Assembly: GCA_019239915.1 (NCBI GenBank)
Contig: JAFAZF010000058.1
Span: 144,510-208,509 of the forward strand
DNA: 64,000 nucleotides
Direction of reading: 5' to 3'
From: Sphingomonadaceae bacterium
GTDB taxonomy: Bacteria > Pseudomonadota > Alphaproteobacteria > Sphingomonadales > Sphingomonadaceae
Position 1 is the first letter of the stretch, and the number at the start of each line of letters is the position of its first letter. The notes below the pieces were generated by a model. It saw only the letters and a program-made list of their open reading frames with translations, made no database searches and was not told the origin of the DNA. Below, piece by piece: positions 58,307 through 64,000 of the stretch. Both the position numbers and the translations under genes were made by a program.

Positions 58307-58975
58307 TCACTTCTTCACCTCGTCGGCCTTGACGGGGCTCGGCGCGCCGGGAGCTTGCGGGCTCGCCTTCTCGTCGCCGGGGAGGACGTATTTCGCACCC
58401 TCCCACGGGCTGAGGAACTCAAAGGTGCGGAAGTCCTGCGCGAGCTTCACCGGCTCGTAAACGACGCGCTTGTCGGCTTCCGAATAGCGCAGCTCGACAT
58501 AGCCGGTCATCGGGAAATCCTTGCGCAGCGGATGGCCCTGGAAGCCGTAGTCGGTGATGATCCGGCGCAAGTCCGGATTGCCATCGAACAGCACGCCGTA
58601 GAGATCGTAGACCTCGCGCTCGAGCCAGCCGGCGACCGGCCACAGCGCCGTCACCGATGGCACCGGCTTCTCCTCGTCGGTCGCGACATGAACGTGGAGG
58701 CGGTGGTTCCGCGTCAGCGAGAGCATGCAGTAGACGACCTCGAACCGCTCTTCGCGATCGGGATGGTCGACGCCGGCGATCTCCATCAGCTGCTGATATT
58801 CGAGACCCGGCGTATCGCGCAGCAGCCTGAGCGCATCAGCGATGGCCTCGCGCTTCACGATCAGCTTGATCTCGCCGACATGCTCGAGCGCGTCGATCAG
58901 ACGATCGCCGAGCGCGGTGCGAACGCGCTCGATGACGCCTTCGTTGGATGTGAAGCGGGGATGCGGGGAACCCAT
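58307..58975 (-). CDS. nuoC: NADH-quinone oxidoreductase subunit C
   Basis: 222 residues, 30-kDa peripheral arm subunit. Characteristic: [86 protein letters not shown]. The C-terminal 25 residues are Pro/Lys-rich. Confidence 0.98.
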   Translation of the reverse strand: MGSPHPRFTSNEGVIERVRTALGDRLIDALEHVGEIKLIVKREAIADALRLLRDTPGLEYQQLMEIAGVDHPDREERFEVVYCMLSLTRNHRLHVHVATDEEKPVPSVTALWPVAGWLEREVYDLYGVLFDGNPDLRRIITDYGFQGHPLRKDFPMTGYVELRYSEADKRVVYEPVKLAQDFRTFEFLSPWEGAKYVLPGDEKASPQAPGAPSPVKADEVKK

Positions 58976-59002
58976 CAGTCCACCTTCCCCGCAACAAAAG
59001 CA

Positions 59003-59088
59003 CCGTTCGTGCCGAGCGAAGTCGAGGCACGCGCCCCATGCGGCGCGCCCGGAACACGTCCCTCGACTTCGCTCGGGACGAACGGATC
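59003..59088. repeat. Palindromic repeat, family 1, nuoB-nuoC junction
   Basis: GCACCGTTCGTGCCGAGCGA and, inverted, CGACTTCGCTCGGGACGAACG. Same family as 45728 and 51243. Confidence 0.65.
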
Positions 59089-59111
59089 GTGATTGGCAAT
59101 CGGCACGCCGT

Positions 59112-59672
59112 TCACCGCTCGATCGTGCCGGAGCGGCGGATCTTCCGCTGGAGCTGCATGATACCGTAGAGCAGCGCCTCCGCCGTCGGCGGGCAGCCGG
59201 GCACGTAGATGTCCACCGGCACGACGCGGTCGCAGCCGCGCACCACCGAATAGCTGTAGTGGTAATAGCCGCCGCCGTTCGCACAGCTGCCCATCGAGAT
59301 GACGTAGCGCGGCTCCGACATCTGATCGTAGACCCGCCGGAGCGCCGGCGCCATCTTGTTGCAGAGCGTGCCCGCGACGATCATCACGTCGGACTGGCGC
59401 GGCGATGCCCGCGGCGCGGCGCCGAAGCGCTCGAGATCGTAGCGCGGCATGTTGACGTGGATCATCTCGACCGCGCAGCAGGCGAGCCCGAACGTCATCC
59501 ACCAGAGCGAACCGGTGCGCGCCCAGTGGAACAGGTCCTCGGTCGAGGTGACGAGGAAGCCCTTGTCCTGCACCTGCGCGCTGAGATCGTCGAAGAAGGC
59601 CTTGTCGGGCGCGGTCTGCGCGCTCTCCGGCGCGAACGGCGCGTTAGGGTCGTTGAAGACCTCTACTCCCAT
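59112..59672 (-). CDS. nuoB: NADH-quinone oxidoreductase subunit B
   Basis: 186 residues from ATG 59672, which overlaps the nuoA stop by 10 bases. Holds the N2 cluster: the vicinal Cys in LACCAVEM, a further Cys in [18 protein letters not shown], and [19 protein letters not shown]. Typical NuoB length. The Cys set is complete. Confidence 0.98.
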   Translation of the reverse strand: MGVEVFNDPNAPFAPESAQTAPDKAFFDDLSAQVQDKGFLVTSTEDLFHWARTGSLWWMTFGLACCAVEMIHVNMPRYDLERFGAAPRASPRQSDVMIVAGTLCNKMAPALRRVYDQMSEPRYVISMGSCANGGGYYHYSYSVVRGCDRVVPVDIYVPGCPPTAEALLYGIMQLQRKIRRSGTIER

Positions 59673-60040
59673 TCGAGCGCTCCCTTCTTCCACGCATAGG
59701 CGAAGCCGAGCACGAGCTCGACGAGGAAGCCCATCATCGCGAACCAGCCGGTCCAGCCGGTCTGCTTGAGCGACACCGCCCAGGGATAGAGGAACGCCGC
59801 TTCGAGATCGAAGACGATGAACAGGATCGCGACCAGATAGAAGCGCACGTCGAACTGGGCGCGACTGTCTTCGAATGCCGGGAAGCCGCACTCATATTCG
59901 GCGAGCTTGTCGGCATAGGGCCGCGCCGCACCGGTGAACTTGGCGACGATCATCGGCAGCACGACGAACGCCGACGAGAGCAGCACGGCGACGCCCAGGA
60001 ACAACAGGATCGGCAGATATTCGGCGGCGACTGACGCCAT
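59663..60040 (-). CDS. nuoA: NADH-quinone oxidoreductase subunit A
   Basis: 125 residues from ATG 60040. Three helices; signature [40 protein letters not shown], in which the YECG Cys-loop closes the quinone chamber. First gene of the operon. Upstream is a family-1 repeat and the divergently transcribed GNAT gene. Confidence 0.97.
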   Translation of the reverse strand: MASVAAEYLPILLFLGVAVLLSSAFVVLPMIVAKFTGAARPYADKLAEYECGFPAFEDSRAQFDVRFYLVAILFIVFDLEAAFLYPWAVSLKQTGWTGWFAMMGFLVELVLGFAYAWKKGALEWE

Positions 60041-60190
60041 GGAGAGAGCCTCCCGGGCTGCCAAGCAAATGAAAACTGAACGGGTCTCTAAGCCTGCCGC
60101 ACCTGCGAAGCAAGGCGCGCACCGGCTGAGAATGACTCGCAAAAAGAGGCGCGTGGCAAGAGCGGCGCGGCGGCTCTGACACCCAAAACC

Positions 60191-60275
60191 CCGTTCGCCC
60201 TGAGCCTGTCGAAAGGCCGTTCCTTCCTCTGAACGGAGAAGCAGGACAGTGCTTCGACAAGCTCAACACGAACGA
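60191..60275. repeat. Palindromic repeat, family 1, nuoA upstream
   Basis: CCGTTCGCCCTGAGCCTGTCG and inverse TTCGACAAGCTCAACACGAACG, spaced by about 45 bases. Located between nuoA and the divergent acetyltransferase gene, so it occupies the likely promoter region of nuo. Confidence 0.65.
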
Positions 60276-60315
60276 TAGTGTGGACGGGTTCGGAAGCGGA
60301 CGGAGGCAAAGCCCG

Positions 60316-60771
60316 ATGCGCATCGCCGAGGGCGAGTTCGACGATCCCCAAATCATCGCGCTACTCGACACGCACGTTTTGGCGGCGCGTGCCGAGACCG
60401 CGCGGGAAAGCGCGCACGCCTTCGAGATCGATCGACTGAAGGCGCCGGACATCCGCTTCTGGACGTTGTGGGAAGGTGAGACGCTGCTCGCCGTCGGCGC
60501 ACTCCAGGCGCTCGGCGCGGGACGCGGCGAGATCAAGTCGATGCATACCGCGCAGGCCGCGCGGCGGCGCGGCGCCGGCGGCGCGATGCTCGACCATATC
60601 GTCGCTGCGGCGCGCGCGATGGGCCTCGCGCAACTCAGCCTCGAGACCGGCAGCTGGGCCTATTTCGCGCCCGCCCACGCGCTCTACCGCAGCCGCGGCT
60701 TCGTCGACTGCGCGCCCTTCGGCGACTATCGCGACGACCCCAACAGCCTGTTCATGACGTTGGCCCTGTAG
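60316..60771 (+). CDS. GNAT-family acetyltransferase
   Basis: 151 residues from ATG 60316; the frame opens at 60280. Motif A: IKSMHTAQAARRRGAGGAML (R/Q-x-x-G-x-G/A) binds acetyl-CoA; FVDCAPFGDY at the end is close to the YhbS/PhnO-like group. Substrate not predictable. A 28-base inverted repeat follows. Confidence 0.8.
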   Translation: MRIAEGEFDDPQIIALLDTHVLAARAETARESAHAFEIDRLKAPDIRFWTLWEGETLLAVGALQALGAGRGEIKSMHTAQAARRRGAGGAMLDHIVAAARAMGLAQLSLETGSWAYFAPAHALYRSRGFVDCAPFGDYRDDPNSLFMTLAL

Positions 60772-60826
60772 GGCGGATCGTTCTTCAGCGATTACCAGTC
60801 TCGGACGAGCTGGTTTCAACACACGC

Positions 60827-60905
60827 CGTGCTCCGGCGAAGGCCGGAGCGCTGGCGGCAAGTGCCGCACTTCAAACTCCAGCGCTCCGGCTTTCGCCGGA
60901 GCACG
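60827..60905. repeat. 28-base near-perfect inverted repeat
   Basis: The arms 60827-60854 and 60878-60905 (CGTGCTCCGGCGAAGGCCGG..., first 20) match in inverse orientation at all but one position, around a 23-base loop that contains its own small CGGCAAGTGCCG hairpin. MITE-like or transcription-ending structure between the GNAT and oxygenase genes. Confidence 0.7.
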
Positions 60906-61022
60906 ACATCGCCTGGAGGGCACCGTTCAAGGCAGCGAGCCGAATATCGCCCCTTACGGCCGCGATGGCCAAAGCCGCGGGCGGGTGGCAAAGCCTGCCC
61001 ATGCGCTCGCCACGCTCCGGTC

Positions 61023-62213
61023 ATGTTCCTCACTGACGCGCAGCGGCTCGTCGGCGCGCTGCTCGCGCCGCTGCCGCTCGCTGCGTTCATGGCGCGGCTG
61101 GCCGAGGGCCGCGCCTATAAGATCGACGGCCCGGGCGATCCCGCACGCATCGCGCTGCTCGGCGCCGAGCCCGGCGAACTGCTGCTCGGCCACCACGCGC
61201 ACCTCGCCGACAGGCTGACCTTCCACGCCATCGCGCCGTCAGGTCCGCCGCCCGCTATCGGCCCCGCGCCCGACGAGAGGGCGTTCCGCGATCGGATCGC
61301 GGCCTTCCACGCGCGCGGCTATTCGGTGCGCTTCCCCGAGCTCCGCCCGCTGTCGCCGCCGCTCGACCGCACGGCCCGCGCGTTCGAGGTGCTGCTCCAC
61401 CAGCCGGTCAGCGCGTCGGCGTTCTGGAGCCGCAGCGCACTGCGCGCGCCGGTCCACTATGACGAGCACGACATCGTCGCGGTGCAGCTGCGCGGGACCA
61501 AGACCTGGCATCTCTCGCAGGGCCCCTCGCCGCTCTGCACCGGCTGGCAGTCGATCCCCGGCCCGCTGCCCATGCTCGGCGCGGCGATCAGCGTGACGAT
61601 GCGGCCCGGCGACGTGCTCTACGTGCCGCGCGGGCTGCCGCACACCGTCGACGGCGCGGGCGAATCGCTGCACGTCGCGATCGGGTTCACGCCGCTCACG
61701 GTTCGCGACGCGGTGATCGCGCTCGTCGACCAGCTGAGCGAAAGCGAGCGCGGCTTTCGCGCGACGATCGGCGGCGATCTCGCGCTCCGGCTGCTGCGCG
61801 GCGAGGCGGCAGGGCTGATGCCGCCGGTTGCGAATGCCGTCACAAAACTGCGCGAGGCGGCCGGCTCGGCACCCTATTTCGCCGCCGCGCTGCAGCGCCG
61901 TTCGGCGCGCGCGATCGGCGCGCTGGACGGGTTCAGCGCGCAGCCCGATGCGCCCGCCATCGGCCTCGACACCGAACTGCGCCCGCGCGACCTCGCCTTC
62001 TGCCACTTGAGCGCCAACGCCGATACGATCGACCTGAGCTACCCCGGCGGCCACATCTACGTACACCGCGGCGCGCAGGAGAGCCTCGTCTACATCATCA
62101 ACGCGCACCGCTTCCGCGTCCGCGACATTCCCGGCGCGATCGCCGACGACGTCCGGCTCGCGCTGGCGGACCGGCTGCTGCGCGCAGGCTATCTGGAGAT
62201 CGTGCCGGGCTGA
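61023..62213 (+). CDS. Cupin_4/JmjC-type 2-oxoglutarate oxygenase, ribosomal-oxygenase-like
   Basis: 396 residues from ATG 61023. JmjC iron motif His-x-Asp in PVHYDEHDIVAVQLRGTKTWHL and distal His in VPRGLPHTVDGAGESLHVAIGF, the arrangement of YcfD/MINA53-type enzymes that hydroxylate ribosomal-protein Arg or His. The C-terminal 180 residues are a helical dimerisation domain plus a winged-helix-like end. Substrate unproved; lengths fit the family. Confidence 0.75.
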   Translation: MFLTDAQRLVGALLAPLPLAAFMARLAEGRAYKIDGPGDPARIALLGAEPGELLLGHHAHLADRLTFHAIAPSGPPPAIGPAPDERAFRDRIAAFHARGYSVRFPELRPLSPPLDRTARAFEVLLHQPVSASAFWSRSALRAPVHYDEHDIVAVQLRGTKTWHLSQGPSPLCTGWQSIPGPLPMLGAAISVTMRPGDVLYVPRGLPHTVDGAGESLHVAIGFTPLTVRDAVIALVDQLSESERGFRATIGGDLALRLLRGEAAGLMPPVANAVTKLREAAGSAPYFAAALQRRSARAIGALDGFSAQPDAPAIGLDTELRPRDLAFCHLSANADTIDLSYPGGHIYVHRGAQESLVYIINAHRFRVRDIPGAIADDVRLALADRLLRAGYLEIVPG

Positions 62214-62260
62214 GCGCGTTCAGGCGAACCGATCCGTTCGGTTCGAGCAGCTTCGAGCGA

Positions 62261-62376
62261 AGTCGAGAAGGGTAACAGGTGAACCATGCCCCCGGCATGG
62301 TTCAGGATCGTCCGGGGGACGATCCGTCCTGTTACCGGTCGAGAACCGGCCGTTTTTTTGGCGCCACTTCTCGACT
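62261..62376. repeat. Structured intergenic element, three-way junction inside an inverted repeat
   Basis: Outer stem AGTCGAGAAG 62261-62270 with CTTCTCGACT 62367-62376. Inside: stem 1 GGTAACAGG/CCTGTTACC (62271-62279, 62328-62336), which encloses stem 2 TGAACCATGCC/GGCATGGTTCA (62280-62290, 62294-62304) and stem 3 GGATCGTCC/GGACGATCC (62305-62313, 62317-62325). All three stems are perfect. Then GGTCGAGAACC and TTTTTTT (62353-62359). Lies between two convergent genes. Confidence 0.7.
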
Positions 62377-62445
62377 ACGGATCTCGACAAGCCCGATCCT
62401 CCGCTCGAAGCGAATGGTTCTAGTTTGCGAAGGACTAGCGCCGCC

Positions 62446-63258
62446 TCACCGCAGCGCGCCGGCCACCAGCTTGTGCAGCTTGTTGTGGATCTGGTCGTTG
62501 CCGGCGAGATACTCGTTGCGCTCGGTCATGCGGTCGCCGCCGCGGAAGTCGGTGACCCAGCCGCCCGCCTCGCGCACCAGCAGCACGCCAGCGGCGACGT
62601 CCCAGAGCTTGAGCTGCTCTTCCCAGAAGCCGTCGAACCGCCCCGCCGCCACCCAGGCGAGATCGAGCGCGGCCGAGCCGAAGCGACGGATGCCCGCCAC
62701 TTCCGGCCCAACGGCTTCAAAGATCTTCTGCCAGCGCGCGAAATCGCCATGGCCGTTGAACGGAATGCCGGTCGCGATCGCGCAATCGGCAAGGTCGCGC
62801 CGCGCGGAGACGCGCAGGCGGCGATCCTGCAACCACGCGCCCCTGCCCTTCTCGGCCCAGAAGCTCTCGTCGGTGAGCGGCTGATAGACGAGACCGGCGA
62901 TCACCTCGCCTTTCCCGCCCGGGCGCGGCTCCTCGGCCGCGATCGAGACCGCGAAATGCGGAATGCCGTGGAGGAAGTTGGTGGTGCCGTCCAAGGGATC
63001 GACGATCCAGCGCGGCTTGTCGGGATCGCCTTCGACGACGCCGCGCTCCTCCATCACGAAGCCCCAGTCGGGCCGCGCCTTGTGGAGCTCCTCGTAGAGC
63101 GTCTGCTCGGCCTGGCGATCGGCGTTCGAGACGAAGTCGGCCGGGCCCTTGCGGCTGACCTGGAGCAGCTCGACTTCGTTGAAGTCGCGCCGGAGCCGCG
63201 GCGCCGCCTTGCGCGCGGCGCGCTGCATCACGGTGATCAGGCCGGAATGGGAAACCAT
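62446..63258 (-). CDS. suhB: Inositol monophosphatase family protein (SuhB-like)
   Basis: 270 residues. Mg-dependent phosphatase fold: EERGVVEGDPDKPRWIVDPLDGTTNFLHGIPHFAVSIA contains the metal-binding Asp residues of motif WIVDPLDGTTNF; a second motif is GWVTDFRGGD near the C-terminus (W-x-x-D...GGD). In enterics SuhB also aids antitermination; in this strain only the phosphatase family is certain, hence symbol tentative. The Shine-Dalgarno GGGGGGAGG is part of a repeat at 63261. Confidence 0.8.
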   Translation of the reverse strand: MVSHSGLITVMQRAARKAAPRLRRDFNEVELLQVSRKGPADFVSNADRQAEQTLYEELHKARPDWGFVMEERGVVEGDPDKPRWIVDPLDGTTNFLHGIPHFAVSIAAEEPRPGGKGEVIAGLVYQPLTDESFWAEKGRGAWLQDRRLRVSARRDLADCAIATGIPFNGHGDFARWQKIFEAVGPEVAGIRRFGSAALDLAWVAAGRFDGFWEEQLKLWDVAAGVLLVREAGGWVTDFRGGDRMTERNEYLAGNDQIHNKLHKLVAGALR

Positions 63259-63260
63259 AA

Positions 63261-63376
63261 ATCCTCCCCCCTTCCGCTTGCGGGAGGGGCTGGGGGTGGG
63301 CTCGCGCCATCGGCGTCGCCCAGCATTCGGGGCGGTTGCCCACCCCCCCGACCCCCTCCCGCTCGCGGGAGGGGGA
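63261..63376. repeat. GGGGAGG palindromic repeat between efp and suhB-like gene
   Basis: CCTCCCCCCTTCCGCTTGCGGG and, inverted, CCCGCTCGCGGGAGGGGG, same class as the nuo-junction repeats. On the minus strand its GGGGAGG end precedes ATG 63258. Confidence 0.65.
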
Positions 63377-63383
63377 GCTTCAA

Positions 63384-63947
63384 TCAGTCAGCCCGCCGCA
63401 CATATTCGCGGCTGTAGACATCCACGACGATCCGCGTCCCGCTCGCGATATGCGGCGGGACCATGACGCGCACGCCGTTGTCGAGCACCGCCGGCTTGTA
63501 GGACGACGACGCCGTCTGGCCCTTCACGACCGCATCGGCCTCGACGATCGTCGCCTCGATCTGATCGGGCAGCTGCACCGAGATCGGCCGCTCGTCATAG
63601 AGCTCCATCACCACGTCCATGCCGTCCTGCAGGAAGTCGGCGGCGTCGCCGAGCAGGTCCCGGGACAGATTGATCTGGTCGTAGCTGTCCTTGTCCATGA
63701 AGGTCAGCATGTCACCATCGGCGAACAGGAACTGGAAATCCTTGGTGTCGAGGCGGACGCGCTCCACCGTCTCGGCCGAGCGGAAGCGGACGTTGTTCTT
63801 GCGGCCGTCGATGAGGTTCTTCATCTCGACCTGCATATAGGCGCCGCCCTTGCCAGGCTGGGTGTGCTGGATCTTCACGGCGCGCCAGATGCCGCCTTCA
63901 TATTCGATGATGTTGCCGGGACGGATGTCCACGCCGCTGATCTTCAT
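63384..63947 (-). CDS. efp: Translation elongation factor P
   Basis: 187 residues, the usual EF-P size. Three beta-barrel domains. Domain I loop [41 protein letters not shown]; the Lys in PGKGGAY is the position modified by beta-lysyl (EpmA) or other groups in some bacteria. C-terminal [18 protein letters not shown] is typical. Relieves ribosome stalling on polyproline. ATG 63947. Confidence 0.97.
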   Translation of the reverse strand: MKISGVDIRPGNIIEYEGGIWRAVKIQHTQPGKGGAYMQVEMKNLIDGRKNNVRFRSAETVERVRLDTKDFQFLFADGDMLTFMDKDSYDQINLSRDLLGDAADFLQDGMDVVMELYDERPISVQLPDQIEATIVEADAVVKGQTASSSYKPAVLDNGVRVMVPPHIASGTRIVVDVYSREYVRRAD

Positions 63948-64000
63948 ATGTCGCCTGTCGGAAAAGATTGCCAGGGCGTCTAGCGTCCCCCGCTCCGCTT

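Overview
The window looks like the chromosome of a high-GC alphaproteobacterium of the Sphingomonadaceae (Sphingomonas-like). The evidence is the gene content: an aa3-type cytochrome oxidase subunit IV beside pntA, rpsI with an Ala-rich N-terminal extension, a complete 14-gene nuo operon, TspO, Dxs, and the dispersed intergenic palindromes. No 16S or other taxonomic marker is present, so the family assignment is inference.

Region 1 (1 to about 16,250) is a prophage or prophage remnant. From the left it holds an array of TTTTGGCA boxes, a small-terminase-like DUF5681 protein, a lower-GC FkbM-type methyltransferase cargo gene, and then a tightly overlapping rightward cassette. That cassette encodes a 2-oxoglutarate oxygenase, a GNAT acetyltransferase and three large virion/ejection-type proteins, the last with an N-terminal SleB-type cell-wall hydrolase. 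No large terminase, portal, capsid gene or integrase is visible. The rest is small genes on both strands, including five paralogous 54-58 residue proteins with a SANT/Myb-like helix-turn-helix pattern, a ribbon-helix-helix-like protein, a PilZ-like protein and a possible PD-(D/E)XK protein. The right end is marked by an orphan 3' half of a tRNA-Tyr gene at 16,194-16,249, the expected scar of integration into a tRNA.

Region 2 (16.4-42.3 kb) is ordinary chromosome: outer-membrane protein, MerC-like/Zur-like pair, dxs, tlyA, tspO, ubiK-like, ybjN-like, proC, a glycosyltransferase, MarR regulator/ilvE, a solitary ParA-type ATPase, a periplasmic peroxiredoxin, two coupled membrane proteins, tRNA-Gly(TCC), ctaA-cutA, rplM-rpsI, an mddA-like methyltransferase, a cardiolipin synthase-like gene, a KTSC protein, pntA with the aa3 oxidase subunit IV, a sigma-54 activator and thiD.

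Region 3 (42.6-60.0 kb) is the leftward nuoABCDEFGHIJKLMN operon for respiratory complex I. Five additional small ORFs are interleaved in it, mostly with ATGA- or TGATG-type overlaps, and eight junctions carry palindromic repeats of several families. One repeat family ends in GGGGAGG and appears to provide the ribosome-binding site of nuoJ, nuoK, nuoL and a downstream inositol monophosphatase-like gene.

Region 4 (60.3-64.0 kb) holds a GNAT acetyltransferase, a JmjC/cupin-type oxygenase, a highly structured intergenic element (nested inverted repeats that fold as a perfect three-way junction), an inositol monophosphatase family gene and efp.

Coordinates of starts were chosen from reading frame, Shine-Dalgarno position and overlap with the preceding gene. 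No similarity search was run, so all family names rest on recognised motifs.
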